A DNA stretch of 64,000 nt from CBDBND01 sp965207985 (GCA_965207985.1 CBDBND010000018.1:133829-197828); one strand, 5' to 3'; shown: positions 9,090 through 19,070, counted from the first letter of the stretch. Program-made: numbers and translations. The notes: generated from the letters alone by a model not told the origin.

Positions 9090-10445
9090 CTATGCCGTCA
9101 AACCTTGAATGCGTTTCAGTGTCCGGTCCCGGCCCATGAGGGGTAATAACAGTTTGAGTTCGGGACCGTGATCAAGACCGGTCAGCGCCATACGCAGCGG
9201 CAGAAACAAGCCTTTGCCTTTGCGGCCCGTGGCTTCTTTCAGTGCGCCGGTCCAGTGACTCCAAGTGTCTTCGGACCAGGGCTCGTCGGGCAACAGGGCC
9301 GCCGCTTCTTCCATGAAGGTGGTGTCTTCGATGGAGGGCGCGTGGGCATCGAAACAGATCGACCACCAATCGGCGACGTCCTTGAATAGTTTCAGATTGC
9401 CGCGCACCGCCAACCAAAAGGCTTCGCCTTTGTCCTCAAGCAAACCGGAGTCGAGACCGAGCGTTTGCAGACGCGGCTTGGATTCCTCATAGGACATCTG
9501 GTGCAGCACTTTTGCATTGAGAAATTCGAGATCATGGGCGTCGAACTTTGCCGTTGCTCTGCTGAAGTGCGAGATATCGAAATCTTCAACCATGGCCGGC
9601 ATGTCGGAGAACACTTCGATGGCTTCAGAACTGCCCAGGTGTGCCAGCAGGCTTGAGATACCGAGCGGTTCCAGCCCCTGATCGCGCAAATCTTCCAAAC
9701 CGAGCGACCCCGCCCGTTTGGACAACCCTTCACCGCCAGCCCCGGCGAGCAGCGGCACATGGGCGAACTGCACCAGAGAGCCGGGCGACACGGCATCCAT
9801 CATTTCCAGTTGCACCGCCCCGTTTGTGACATGGTCCTCACCTCGGATGACGTGGGTGATGCCGTGATCGAGATCATCGACCACCGACGGTAAGAGATAC
9901 AAAAACGTGCCGTCTTCGCGAATGACGACGGGGTCTGAGATATTGGCGGTGTTGTAGTGGCAGTCGCCGCGCACAAGGTCGGACCAGACCACGTCCTTCT
10001 GAGCCAGCTTGAAGCGCCAATGGGGCTTGCGGCCTTCTTCTTCCAGCTTGGCCCTTTCATCGTCCGATAAGGTCAGCGCGGCGCGGTCATAGATGGGCGG
10101 TTTCTTCTGAGCCCGCAAACGTTTGCGTTTGAATTCCAGTTCGTCTGCGGTCTCGTAACACGGGTAGAGCAGACCCGACTGTTTCAGCGCATCGGCCGCG
10201 GCAACATACCGGTCCATGCGGACAGATTGGCGTTCTTCCCGGTCCCAATCTATGCCAAGCCATGTCAAATCGCGCCGGATGCCCTCGACGTACTCCTCTT
10301 TACTCCGCTCTGCATCGGTGTCGTCAAAGCGGAGAATGAACTCGCCTTCCCGTTTGCGGGCAAACAGCCAATTGATCAGCGCCAAGCGGGCGTTGCCAAC
10401 GTGCAAACGGCCGGTCGGACTGGGAGCAAAACGAACGACGGTCAT
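9090..10445 (-). CDS. gltX: Glutamate-tRNA ligase
   Basis: 451 residues. The class I signature is RFAPSPTGRLHVGNAR (HIGH variant HVGN at residues 15-18) and the KMSKS-like loop is GLSKRAGSLG. The zinc-cysteine cluster of some GluRS enzymes is not evident. Alphaproteobacteria commonly carry two GluRS genes, and this shorter form resembles the GltX2 type. It charges tRNA with glutamate, and in organisms lacking GlnRS it also makes Glu-tRNA(Gln). It is tightly packed between nadE (17 bp) and trmJ (4 bp). Confidence 0.93.
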   Translation of the reverse strand: MTVVRFAPSPTGRLHVGNARLALINWLFARKREGEFILRFDDTDAERSKEEYVEGIRRDLTWLGIDWDREERQSVRMDRYVAAADALKQSGLLYPCYETADELEFKRKRLRAQKKPPIYDRAALTLSDDERAKLEEEGRKPHWRFKLAQKDVVWSDLVRGDCHYNTANISDPVVIREDGTFLYLLPSVVDDLDHGITHVIRGEDHVTNGAVQLEMMDAVSPGSLVQFAHVPLLAGAGGEGLSKRAGSLGLEDLRDQGLEPLGISSLLAHLGSSEAIEVFSDMPAMVEDFDISHFSRATAKFDAHDLEFLNAKVLHQMSYEESKPRLQTLGLDSGLLEDKGEAFWLAVRGNLKLFKDVADWWSICFDAHAPSIEDTTFMEEAAALLPDEPWSEDTWSHWTGALKEATGRKGKGLFLPLRMALTGLDHGPELKLLLPLMGRDRTLKRIQGLTA

Positions 10446-10462
10446 GGATGGAGGGTCATAAG

Positions 10463-12136
10463 TTACGGTTTTACCGGCGCGTCGCCGTCGAAGGCGTTGG
10501 TGATGGGATAACGATGATCGCGCCCGAAAGCCAAATGACTGATCTTGACGCCAGGTGTCGCTTGGCGGCGTTTATATTCGGCCAGACGCAATAGTCGCCA
10601 CACCCGGCGGACGGTTTCCTCAGCAAACCCTTCACCGACGAGATCGGAAATGCTGCGCTCTTTTTCAATGAAGCCTTTGAGAATGGCGTCTAGCTCCTCG
10701 TAAGGTGGAAGGGAGTCTACGTCCTTCTGATCGGGGCGCAGTTCGGCTGTTGGCGGCTTGGTAATGATCCGTTCCGGCATGACAGCGCCATCGGGGCCTA
10801 AAGCGCCTGCCGGCTTGTGCTGGTTACGCCAGAGGCTGAGGGCATTGACCGTGGTCTTGTAGACATCCTTGAGCACCGAATAGCCGCCGCACATGTCACC
10901 ATAAAGCGTGGCGTAGCCGACACTGACTTCCGACTTGTTACCGGTGGACAGCACCATGTGACCAAACTTGTTGGAAAGCGCCATCAGGGTCAGGCCGCGG
11001 ATGCGCGATTGGATGTTTTCTTCGGTGGTGTCTGGTTGGGTGCCGTCGAAATGGGTCTCGAGCATGGTGCCAAAGGCTTTCATGGCGTCGCCAATGCCGA
11101 TGGTATCCAATTTGACACCCAGGTTTTTGGCCAGCTCAGCGGCGTCGTCGAGGCTGTCTTGGGAGGTATAGGGCGACGGCATCATCACACAATGCACCTT
11201 GTCCAGCCCCAGGGCATCGGCGGCGACGACGGCACTCAACGCGCTGTCGATCCCGCCTGATAGACCGAGCACGACCCCTGGAAAGCCGTTTTTCCCAACG
11301 TAGTCCCTGAGACCCAACATCATCGCTTGGTAAATATTTTCCAGCCGGTCCGGCGGCGGATGATGCTCCCCCGATTCGCACGTCCAGCCGGCATTGGATT
11401 TGGACCAGAGTGTCGACACCACGTCTTCACGCCACCACTCGGCTTGCACGGCAAGGCTCCGGTCGCCGTTGAGCACAAAGGAACCGCCGTCAAAGGCGAG
11501 ATCATCCTGACCACCCACCTGGTTGACATAGATAAGAGGCAGACCGGTTTCGGTGACCCGGGCGACGGCATGTCCAAGCCGCACGTCATCTTTGTCCAAT
11601 TCAAATGGCGAACCGTTGATGACGATAAGAAGTTCCGCGCCCGTTTCAGACAGAGTTTCGGCGATGTCTTCGAACCACATGTCCTCGCAAACCATCACAC
11701 CGAGGCGAACATTGCGAACCACCACCGGGCCTGCCGGCGGTCCGTCTGCAAAAACCCGCTTTTCATCGAAGACGCCGTAGTTGGGCAGATGGTGCTTGAA
11801 TCGCACACCTTGGATCTCGCCGCCGTCGAGCACCAAAGCCGCGTTGTAACAGGACCCGTTGTTGCGCCACGGCGCACCCACAATGATCGCCGGGCCGCCA
11901 TCCTTGGTGTCCTCGGCCAGCTCACCCGCTGCCGCTTCCACGGCATCGAGAAAGGAGGGCCGGAACACCAAATCTTCAGGTGGATAGCCACTGAGATTGA
12001 GCTCGGAGAAAACAACCAAGTCGGCACCTTCCGCGGCAGCATCCTTGCGGATCTGTCTGATGAGATCCGCATTGGCTGACACAGCTCCGACCGTCGGATT
12101 GGTCTGTGCAAGAGCAATGGTCAGGCTATCCGTCAT
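10463..12136 (-). CDS. nadE: Glutamine-dependent NAD+ synthase
   Basis: 557 residues with two domains. The N-terminal nitrilase-type glutaminase (about 1-265) shows the Glu (FSELNLSGYPPEDL), Lys (FKHHLPNYGVFDE) and Cys (VMVCEDMWF) triad. The C-terminal synthetase (about 275-545) has the PP-loop GLSGGIDSALSA and the SNKFGHMVLSTGNKSE segment. It converts deamido-NAD to NAD with ATP and glutamine-derived ammonia. It precedes gltX by 17 bp and follows the DAHP synthase by 49 bp, so the whole run may be one operon. Confidence 0.95.
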   Translation of the reverse strand: MTDSLTIALAQTNPTVGAVSANADLIRQIRKDAAAEGADLVVFSELNLSGYPPEDLVFRPSFLDAVEAAAGELAEDTKDGGPAIIVGAPWRNNGSCYNAALVLDGGEIQGVRFKHHLPNYGVFDEKRVFADGPPAGPVVVRNVRLGVMVCEDMWFEDIAETLSETGAELLIVINGSPFELDKDDVRLGHAVARVTETGLPLIYVNQVGGQDDLAFDGGSFVLNGDRSLAVQAEWWREDVVSTLWSKSNAGWTCESGEHHPPPDRLENIYQAMMLGLRDYVGKNGFPGVVLGLSGGIDSALSAVVAADALGLDKVHCVMMPSPYTSQDSLDDAAELAKNLGVKLDTIGIGDAMKAFGTMLETHFDGTQPDTTEENIQSRIRGLTLMALSNKFGHMVLSTGNKSEVSVGYATLYGDMCGGYSVLKDVYKTTVNALSLWRNQHKPAGALGPDGAVMPERIITKPPTAELRPDQKDVDSLPPYEELDAILKGFIEKERSISDLVGEGFAEETVRRVWRLLRLAEYKRRQATPGVKISHLAFGRDHRYPITNAFDGDAPVKP

Positions 12137-12185
12137 GACAAACCGTTGGTTTTTTCGGGCGACGTGGTCTGCGCCAGGTCCAAAC

Positions 12186-13568
12186 TTAAGAAGCGGCAGC
12201 GGCGGTGGAGTCTGCCGCCTCGCGTTCCTGTTTCAGCATTTCTGAAACCAGGAAGGCCAGCTCCAACGCTTGGGTGGCATTCAGGCGCGGATCACAATGG
12301 GTGTGATAGCGGGCACCCAAAGACGCCTCAGTTATCGCTTGCGAACCACCGACGCATTCCGTCACATCTTGACCGGTCATTTCGAAATGCACGCCGCCGG
12401 CGTGAGTCCCCTCACCGCGATGGACGGCGAAAAAGGCCTTCACTTCTTCCAGGATGCTGTCGAAACGGCGGGTCTTGTATCCGTTGTCGCTTTTTACTGT
12501 GTTGGCATGCATGGGATCGCATGACCACACGACATTGCGGCCTTCTCTTTGCACCGCCTGGATAAGTTTAGGCAGACGATCTTGCAGCTTTGCCGCACCC
12601 ATACGGCTGATGATGGTCAGCCGCCCCGGTTCATTGTTGGGATTGAGTGCATCCATCATTCGCAACAGATCGTCTTCTTCGATAGTGGGACCGGCTTTGA
12701 ACCCGATGGGATTTTCCACACCGCGCAGAAATTCCACATGGGCATGGTCAAGCTGGCGGGTGCGCTCTCCGATCCACAGGAAGTGAGCGGAACAGGCATA
12801 CCAGCGCCCCGTCATTGAATCCATGCGGGTCAGCGACTCTTCATAGGGCAACAGCAAGGATTCATGAGAGGTGTAGAAGTCGGTTTCTCTCATACTTGGC
12901 ACCACGTCACCGGTTATGCCGCAAGCTTCCATGAAGGCCAGGGCCTCTTGAATACGGTCTGCGAGATCGCGATACCGCTCGGCTTGCGCGCTATCGCCGA
13001 CAAATCCAAGCGTCCACTGATGCACTTTATGCAGGTCGGCATAACCGCCCTGAGAAAAGGCACGCAGTAGGTTGAGCGTCGCTGCAGACTGGTTATAGGC
13101 CTGGATCAGGCGTTCCGGATCGGGATCGCGCGCCTCGGGCGTGAAGTCCATGCCGTTGATCATGTCGCCCCGGTAGGACGGCAGTTCCACACCGTCGATG
13201 GTTTCCGTCGGCGATGACCTGGGCTTGGCAAACTGTCCGGCCAGACGGCCGACTTTCACGATCGGCAGCGAGGCCCCGAACGTCAACACCACGGACATCT
13301 GCAGCAGAACCCGGAAGGTATCGCGGATGTTGTCCGGGTGAAACTCGGCAAAGCTCTCGGCGCAGTCCCCGCCTTGCAGCAGGAAACTGCGGCCTTCGGC
13401 AACATCGCCGAGGGCTTTTTTTAAAGAACGGGCCTCACCGGCAAAAACCAACGGTGGAAAAGCATTCAAGCGCTGCTCGGCACTCTTGAGCGCGTCCTGA
13501 TCGGTGTATTCCGGCACCTGCACAATGGGCTTGGCACGCCAGCTTTCCCGCGTCCATGCGGCTGTCAT
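12186..13568 (-). CDS. Class II 3-deoxy-7-phosphoheptulonate (DAHP) synthase
   Basis: 460 residues, the usual size for the class II (plant-like) enzyme. Recognisable segments are FLLQGGDCAESFAEF, VGRLAGQFAKPRSS, PSYRGDMINGMDF, and the C-terminal VVWSCDPMHANT and GGVHFEMTGQDVTEC. It condenses phosphoenolpyruvate with erythrose 4-phosphate, the first step of the shikimate pathway, and needs a divalent metal. It lies just upstream of nadE on the same strand. Confidence 0.93.
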   Translation of the reverse strand: MTAAWTRESWRAKPIVQVPEYTDQDALKSAEQRLNAFPPLVFAGEARSLKKALGDVAEGRSFLLQGGDCAESFAEFHPDNIRDTFRVLLQMSVVLTFGASLPIVKVGRLAGQFAKPRSSPTETIDGVELPSYRGDMINGMDFTPEARDPDPERLIQAYNQSAATLNLLRAFSQGGYADLHKVHQWTLGFVGDSAQAERYRDLADRIQEALAFMEACGITGDVVPSMRETDFYTSHESLLLPYEESLTRMDSMTGRWYACSAHFLWIGERTRQLDHAHVEFLRGVENPIGFKAGPTIEEDDLLRMMDALNPNNEPGRLTIISRMGAAKLQDRLPKLIQAVQREGRNVVWSCDPMHANTVKSDNGYKTRRFDSILEEVKAFFAVHRGEGTHAGGVHFEMTGQDVTECVGGSQAITEASLGARYHTHCDPRLNATQALELAFLVSEMLKQEREAADSTAAAAS

Positions 13569-13670
13569 GATGGCCTCCAGAGGGTCCTTCAGGGACGCCG
13601 TCGTCCCACGGTCATGATTTGACTGCGATATAGAGGCTTAGGCGTTGAATTACCAGGGTTTTGATGGATT

Positions 13671-14582
13671 TTACCGGGTTTCCCCAGCCGCCCGCTTGGC
13701 GTCGATATACTTCTTGAACTCCCGGTAAAAGCTGGTGCGAGCCTCCGGTCTGTCCGGCGAAGGGGCTTCGAGATAATCAGGCGCATTCTTTTCCATCCAG
13801 CCCAGCAACTGCTGTGGTAGCTCCTTGGCGCCGCCCTCTAGTTTTTTGCCCCGGGCCGGCAAAATCAATTGGCCCTGCCAGGCCCCCATTTCCATCCACG
13901 GGAGCCATTGGCGCACACCGGTGTGGGTCTGAACGCAGGGCGCCGAGGATAAATCAGTGTTATCGATATCAGCTCGTTTGCCGTGAAAATGATAGAGCCC
14001 TGCCCCTTGATACACATCAGCAGTGGAATAGGGTGAATACTCCTCCATGGTGAGTACCGACGGCACCAGATAAAGGAGGTCGTTGTAAAAGGCGACGTCT
14101 CCCGAATGCTCCACGTAGGGGCGGTAAAACGGACCATTAGGGCCGTGCAGGTCGTAGTGGGAGTTCACTGCCGAGTTGAGCAGATGAAACACCTCGTTGG
14201 TACGTTCCGTAAACGGATTGTACCAGGTCTCAATGGGCTCTTCCGTTTCGGGATCGCACCAGATCAAACATTCCCGTTGCAGGTAAACATAACCGGTATC
14301 GTCTTTGAGACAGCGGGTGACGTTGACGCCCTGGAACATCATCAGCCTGCGCCCCGGCCGGCCAGGAATCATGGCGTGCACGTATCCCTTCTTCCACAAT
14401 AGGGCTTCATTGCCGGCGATATCGCTACGGACTTTGAGATAACCGTCCAGATTTCCCTGCGGCGTCTCCAGATCAACGGATCCTGCCGCCTGGGCCGGTT
14501 TCGTCTTGTTTGCCGCCATCGCCGCAGCGGCCGCGCCGAGGCTGCCGAGAGTTGTACGACGGCTAAGAGAAAGAGATGTCAT
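13671..14582 (-). CDS. DUF1838 family protein with Tat signal
   Basis: 303 residues. The N-terminus MTSLSLSRRTTLGSLGAAAAAMA is a twin-arginine signal, so the protein is probably exported folded. The mature part has DLETPQGNLDGYLKVRSDI, the aromatic-rich VYLQRECLIWCDPETEEPIETWYNPFT, and WLPWMEMGAWQG, the pattern of DUF1838. No catalytic role is established for the family. It is transcribed alone, with 82 bp to the downstream stop-side neighbour. Confidence 0.8.
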   Translation of the reverse strand: MTSLSLSRRTTLGSLGAAAAAMAANKTKPAQAAGSVDLETPQGNLDGYLKVRSDIAGNEALLWKKGYVHAMIPGRPGRRLMMFQGVNVTRCLKDDTGYVYLQRECLIWCDPETEEPIETWYNPFTERTNEVFHLLNSAVNSHYDLHGPNGPFYRPYVEHSGDVAFYNDLLYLVPSVLTMEEYSPYSTADVYQGAGLYHFHGKRADIDNTDLSSAPCVQTHTGVRQWLPWMEMGAWQGQLILPARGKKLEGGAKELPQQLLGWMEKNAPDYLEAPSPDRPEARTSFYREFKKYIDAKRAAGETR

Positions 14583-14664
14583 GGTGACCTCCCAATTGTT
14601 TAGGTGTCTGGCTCAGGATACACCCATGAACAATCGGAAAGGCAAGAAACGTGCGTAGCGTCGC

Positions 14665-16029
14665 TTAAACTTGATCTGAGTCGGGAACGGCGTCCCGCAT
14701 GGTGACAAATTCTTCGGCTGCCGTGGGATGAATTCCGACCGTCGAATCAAACTGGGCTTTAGTCGCCCCGCATTTCAAGGCGACAGCAAGACCTTGAATG
14801 ATTTCAGGGGAATCCTCGCCGACCATATGACATCCGAGCACTTTATCCGATTCCTGATCGACGATCAGTTTCATCATGGTGTGTTCGTCCCGCCCAGACA
14901 GCGTGTGCTTCATGTTTTTAAAGCGGGATACATAAACCTTCACTTTATGGTTCTGGCGCGCTTGTTCTTCGGTCAGACCAACGGTGCCAATCGGCGGCTG
15001 GGTAAACACTGCTGATGCGATATTCGAGTAATCCAGCGTCATGGGATTGTCGTTGAAGAACGATTCAGCAAAGACCCGTCCTTCATTGATGGCGACCGGT
15101 GTCAAGTTGACCCGGTCGGTGGCATCACCAACAGCAAAAATGTTCTCAAGCGAAGACCGGTTCCATTCGTCGACGACAACCGCTCCCTTTTTATCGAGAT
15201 CTATACCGTTCTCTTTCAAACCGATATTTGCCGTGTTGGGCAGACGTCCCGTGGCGTACATAACTTGATCGGCAATCATTTCTTCGCCCCTGTCCACCAT
15301 AATGGACAAACCGTCATCACACTTTTCTATGGAGCGCACGACGCAATCTCGGTGGATGGCGATGCCCTTTTTCTCCAGTTCTTCCGCAATACAACTGCGA
15401 ACATCTTCGTCAAAGCCACGCAAGACAGTGCTTGAACGGATAATGACGTCAACCTTCGACCCGAGAGCGTTAAAGATGCCGGCAAATTCCAAAGCGATAT
15501 AGCCGCCGCCAACGATAAGGATTCGATCGGGCCGCTCTTTTAAGTCCAACGCTTCGTTTGACGTAATGACATGTTGGGCGCCAGGGATATCTGGAATAAA
15601 GGGCCACCCTCCGACACTGACCAGAACCTTATCCGCCGTATAGGATTTCCCCTCTACTTCCACGGTGTGGGGATCGGTCATGATCCCGTTGCCTTCAACC
15701 AAAGCTACGCCGGAATCATGGAGCATGCGGTGATAGACCTGCTCGAGTCTATTGAGCTCTTTGTCTTTAGCAGCAACCAAGGCACCCCAGTCGTGCTCTG
15801 TTTCACCGACAGACCAACCGAAACCCAGAGCGTCGTCAAAGTGCTCGGCAAAATGGGCGCCATAAACGAGCAACTTTTTGGGAACACAGCCGCGCATGAC
15901 ACAGGTTCCACCGACACGGCTTTTTTCAATCACAGCCACACGGCCGCCAAAATTGGACGTCATGCGACTGGCACGGACACCACCGGAGCCTGCCCCGATG
16001 GTGATCAGGTCATAGTCAAATCTGGCCAT
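14665..16029 (-). CDS. gor: Glutathione-disulfide reductase
   Basis: 454 residues of the class I pyridine nucleotide-disulfide reductase family. The FAD site is ITIGAGSGGVRASR. The redox-active CxxxxC is in GGTCVMRGCVPKK. The NADPH-binding GGGYIALEFAGIF is followed by RSS, and the C-terminal base is in GIHPTAAEEFVTMR. It reduces GSSG with NADPH in the cytoplasm. It follows the motAB-like pair on the same strand, 18 bp after the motB-like stop. Confidence 0.92.
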   Translation of the reverse strand: MARFDYDLITIGAGSGGVRASRMTSNFGGRVAVIEKSRVGGTCVMRGCVPKKLLVYGAHFAEHFDDALGFGWSVGETEHDWGALVAAKDKELNRLEQVYHRMLHDSGVALVEGNGIMTDPHTVEVEGKSYTADKVLVSVGGWPFIPDIPGAQHVITSNEALDLKERPDRILIVGGGYIALEFAGIFNALGSKVDVIIRSSTVLRGFDEDVRSCIAEELEKKGIAIHRDCVVRSIEKCDDGLSIMVDRGEEMIADQVMYATGRLPNTANIGLKENGIDLDKKGAVVVDEWNRSSLENIFAVGDATDRVNLTPVAINEGRVFAESFFNDNPMTLDYSNIASAVFTQPPIGTVGLTEEQARQNHKVKVYVSRFKNMKHTLSGRDEHTMMKLIVDQESDKVLGCHMVGEDSPEIIQGLAVALKCGATKAQFDSTVGIHPTAAEEFVTMRDAVPDSDQV

Positions 16030-16047
16030 AATGAAGAGAACTTTGGA

Positions 16048-17079
16048 TCAGCGGCGGAATGCGCGCAAGAGCCCTGGTGGATAAACGGCGACAGGCGGAG
16101 GCGGTGGCGCGCCACCCACCCGTTGGCCTTCGTCAGGCGCCTGTCCATCCCCTTCCTTGCGCAGGATAATTTCCACACGCCGGTTACGGTTACGCCCTTG
16201 GAGAGTGAAATTGGAATCCACCGGCCGGGTGTCCCCATAGCCATGGGCTTCCAGACGGCGACCAGAGACATTGTTGACCGTTTGGAAGTGCCGCACTACC
16301 GCTGTGGCACGAGCAGCCGAAAGGTCCCAATTGTCGCGGAAGCGTCCACCACCTGCCAGCGGGGTATTGTCCGTGTGGCCGGAGACAATGATCTGACCGT
16401 CGACGCGCTTAAGTACATCGGCTAGTCGGTTGAGAGACGCAAAGAAGCTGTCTGTGATCTGATCGCTGCCGGTACGGAAGCCCACTTCATCGGGAAAGGT
16501 GATGACGATTTCCGAGTAATTCTTGTCGATATCGACCAAGCGGCCTTCCATCTCGCGTTGCAACGCCGCTTGAATCTGACCAAGGGTCTGGTCGGCTTCG
16601 GCGGCGGCCTGTTCCTGCGCGCGCACCGCTTCACGAAGCGCAGCCAACGCCATGGAGGCGAGCACTTGTTCTTCGGCTTCGGAAAGCTGTTCCTGGGTGC
16701 CGATATCGGATTCAAAGCCGCTTCTGGAATCGAAATCCTCTTCTTCGGTGACTTCTTCGGTTTCCGCCTCTTCACCAACGTCCGAACCCTGGCTCGCACC
16801 GGTGGTACTTGAGTTTGGTGACGACAGGGTCGGGATGGGAACCGGCTCGATGTTGGAGGCATGCTCCAAAACCGGACTGCCGATGAGTTCTACGACACTG
16901 GAAAGCAGACGTTCTTTTTGGATACCAAAGGCGTCCTTCAACAAGCCCGACACCTCATGGAACTTTTTGACATCCATGATAGAGAAGGAAAGAAGCAGGA
17001 TAAAAAAGCAGACCAGAATGGACATCAGGTCAGCGAAGGTAACCACCCATTTTGGTACTTCGGCGCCTTTGCCTGCCAT
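16048..17079 (-). CDS. motB: MotB/PomB-like stator protein (OmpA peptidoglycan-binding C-terminus)
   Basis: 343 residues. One transmembrane segment near residues 15-36 contains the ion-coupling Asp17 in TFADLMSILVCFF. An acidic linker (about 90-150) and a coiled-coil stretch follow. The C-terminal OmpA/MotB domain (about 185-310) contains IIVSGHTDNTPL and ARATAVVRHFQT. It anchors an ion-driven stator to peptidoglycan. No flagellar genes are nearby, so the pair could power flagella or another process. It lies 78 bp downstream of the MotA-like gene. Confidence 0.85.
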   Translation of the reverse strand: MAGKGAEVPKWVVTFADLMSILVCFFILLLSFSIMDVKKFHEVSGLLKDAFGIQKERLLSSVVELIGSPVLEHASNIEPVPIPTLSSPNSSTTGASQGSDVGEEAETEEVTEEEDFDSRSGFESDIGTQEQLSEAEEQVLASMALAALREAVRAQEQAAAEADQTLGQIQAALQREMEGRLVDIDKNYSEIVITFPDEVGFRTGSDQITDSFFASLNRLADVLKRVDGQIIVSGHTDNTPLAGGGRFRDNWDLSAARATAVVRHFQTVNNVSGRRLEAHGYGDTRPVDSNFTLQGRNRNRRVEIILRKEGDGQAPDEGQRVGGAPPPPPVAVYPPGLLRAFRR

Positions 17080-17157
17080 TTCTCTAATCCTTTCGCCCGG
17101 TTATGGGATCCAATCCCAATGGTCACCGGATCTCTTTGTCGTCTATCGGCGCCTAAC

Positions 17158-17919
17158 CTATCGCTCGTCGACGCGACGCTGTTCTTCGGGCAGAAACGCT
17201 GAGAGCAACTGATACATGGAATCGGGGTTCTGCTTTTCGGCGATCTGCCCGACCGCTTCGATTACCAGAGAGCGCCGTGTGTGTTCGATTTGCGCCTTCG
17301 AGGCCAGTTTATCAGCTATGGGCAGACAAATTAAGTTCGCAATGAGGGCGCCATAGAGCGTTGTCAACAGGGCGACGGCCATGGATGGACCGATGGTTTC
17401 GGGGTCATCCATTGTGCTCAGCATCTGCACCAGCCCAACCAAGGTGCCGATCATGCCGAAGGCGGGAGACGCATCGCCCATAAACCGGTAAATCTTCTCA
17501 CCCTCTTCGAGCCGTTCGATGAGGAGGTCACGGTCGCGGCTCAATGCATGCTGAATGAATTCCGGTTGCAGCCCGTCGCAATACATGAGCGCGCCCTTGC
17601 GCAGAAATTCGTTGTCGATGGGCGCATTTTCCAGCGCCAACTGCCCTTTGGTGCGGGACAGTTCGGCCAGTTCAACCGCTTCGTCGATCAACCCAACGCT
17701 GCTTTCAGAGCTTTGCTGAAAAGCATTGGATGTGCCCAATTTGAGAGCGTTGAGCACCTCAGACAAAGGAAAGCGGATCAACGTTCCGGCGATGGTGCCG
17801 CCAAACACGATCAGGATACTTGGGATATTGACGAACATAGATGCGCTGCCGCCAAAAAGAATGGCGAGGCCGACAACCGCTGTACCCGCGACAATGCCTA
17901 AAATCGTGGCTAGATCCAT
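17158..17919 (-). CDS. motA: MotA/PomA-like stator protein
   Basis: 253 residues, the short PomA-like type. It has four membrane segments: two at the N-terminus (ILGIVAGTAVVGLAILFGG and SILIVFGGTIAGTL) and two after residue 145 (AFGMIGTLVGLVQML and VALLTTLYGALIANL). The cytoplasmic loop has FLRKGALMYCDGL. The P-x-x-G sequence ASPAFGMIGTLVG is the conserved channel region. It forms the ion channel with the MotB-like product encoded downstream. Confidence 0.87.
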   Translation of the reverse strand: MDLATILGIVAGTAVVGLAILFGGSASMFVNIPSILIVFGGTIAGTLIRFPLSEVLNALKLGTSNAFQQSSESSVGLIDEAVELAELSRTKGQLALENAPIDNEFLRKGALMYCDGLQPEFIQHALSRDRDLLIERLEEGEKIYRFMGDASPAFGMIGTLVGLVQMLSTMDDPETIGPSMAVALLTTLYGALIANLICLPIADKLASKAQIEHTRRSLVIEAVGQIAEKQNPDSMYQLLSAFLPEEQRRVDER

Positions 17920-18055
17920 GCCTTCTTCATCCCGACAACCGTCACCCCACCAGACACCTTAATTTTCCCGGTGCCATTTGACGAAGGACGCAACGGTCGC
18001 TCTCCCCGTTTATCCACGCGTCTGGGGGTCACCGATAAGCTAGAGCGGTATGATT

Positions 18056-18649
18056 TTAGGTTGGGTCATATCCTGCGTTTTTGAAATAGTTGGCGCATTC
18101 ATTTGAGGTATAGGTATCGAGGAGTCTGCCGATGGCGGCTGAGACGGCCTCGACGGTTCGCGGCGCTTCGAGGCGGAGCAGATGCTTGAGCTTGGCGAAG
18201 ACCTGCTCGATGGGATTGAGGTCGGGGGAGTACTTGGGCAGGAACAGGAGCCGGGCGCCGGCCTGGCGGATGGCCTGTCGCACGGCCTTGGACTTGTGAG
18301 AGCCGAGGTTGTCCATGATGACGATGTCGCCGGGCTTGAGGGTTGGGACCAACACGTCCTGCACATAGATGCGGAAGCGCTCGCCGTTGATCGGCCCGTC
18401 GACGAGCCAGGGCGCATCGATTCGGTCGTGGCGCAGCGCGGCGAGGAAGGTCGCGGTGTGCCAGCGGCCATGTGGCGCCTCGCCGATCAGTCGCGCGCCC
18501 TTTGACCCCCAGCCCCGCAGGGGCGCCATGTTGGTCCTGGTCCAGGTCTCGTCGATGAACACCAGGCGCGTCGGGTCAACCCGGTCGCGGTACTTCAACC
18601 ACTGAGCGCGGCGGCGCGCCACGTCACGGCGCCGACGCTCGCCAGCCAC
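18056..18649 (-). CDS. IS630 transposase, catalytic part (orfB)
   Basis: 197 residues with the DDE triad: VFIDETW, VIMDNLGSHKS and YSPDLNPIEQVF. It is expected to be expressed as a fusion with orfA through slippage on the eight-base A run at 18655-18662 (minus strand), reading SYKK then TLVAGERRRRDVA. In this copy orfA is truncated. The frame is intact, unlike copy 2. Confidence 0.9.
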   Translation of the reverse strand: MAGERRRRDVARRRAQWLKYRDRVDPTRLVFIDETWTRTNMAPLRGWGSKGARLIGEAPHGRWHTATFLAALRHDRIDAPWLVDGPINGERFRIYVQDVLVPTLKPGDIVIMDNLGSHKSKAVRQAIRQAGARLLFLPKYSPDLNPIEQVFAKLKHLLRLEAPRTVEAVSAAIGRLLDTYTSNECANYFKNAGYDPT

Positions 18650-18654
18650 CAGCG

Positions 18655-18662
18655 TTTTTTTT
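18655..18662 (-). promoter_or_regulatory. A8 slippage site joining IS630 orfA and orfB
   Basis: Eight consecutive A on the minus strand lie where the orfA frame (SYKKNAGGW) must change to the orfB frame (KTLVAGERRRR). The required shift is +1 (equivalent to -2). Transcriptional or translational slippage on the run would produce the fusion. The same run occurs at 52704-52711 in copy 2. Confidence 0.6.
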
Positions 18663-18775
18663 ATAGCTCAGGCCCTGCTCGTGAACGAAGGTCCAGACCG
18701 AACGGTAGTCCACCTTCAGGCCCCGATCCGCCAGCTCCCCGACAAGCCCATGAAGCGTGAAATCCCCCCGCGCCA

Positions 18776-19067
18776 GCCGTTGATCGACGACGTTCACTTC
18801 GATGCCCTCATCGCCGACAAGGCATTCGATGCCGGCTGGCTGCGAGAGCAACTGGACCAACGTGGCGCAAGCGCCGTCATTCCCTCGCTCGCCAACAGGA
18901 AGCGGCCGGCGGCCTACGACAAGCACATGTACCGCTGGCGACATCTGATCGAAAACTACTTCGCCAAGATCAAGGAATTCCGTGGCATCGCAACACGCTA
19001 CGACAAGACCGACATCAGCTGCGCCGCAAACTGGAACCTCGTCGCAACCATCATCGCCATGCGTTAA
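18776..19067 (+). pseudogene. IS5-family transposase C-terminal remnant
   Basis: The plus frame reads PLIDDVHFDALIADKAFDAG, then SANR-type residues, YDKHMYRWRHLIENYFAKIK and a terminal WNLVATIIAMR with stop at 19065-19067. The D of ADKAFD and the E of the IENYF helix match the last catalytic residues of IS5-type DDE transposases. The 5' two thirds are missing and are replaced by the truncated IS630. Confidence 0.8.
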
Positions 19068-19070
19068 ATG

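Larger units (their letters stand above)
18043..18775 (-). mobile_element. IS630-family element, copy 1, truncated at its orfA end
   Basis: This 733-bp stretch matches the copy at 52091-52824 base for base apart from one missing G. The left end starts GAGCGGTATGATTTT after a TA at 18041-18042. The match stops abruptly at 18775, where an IS5-family remnant begins, so the orfA start and right end are lost. It retains an undamaged DDE catalytic ORF but cannot make a full transposase. Confidence 0.9.
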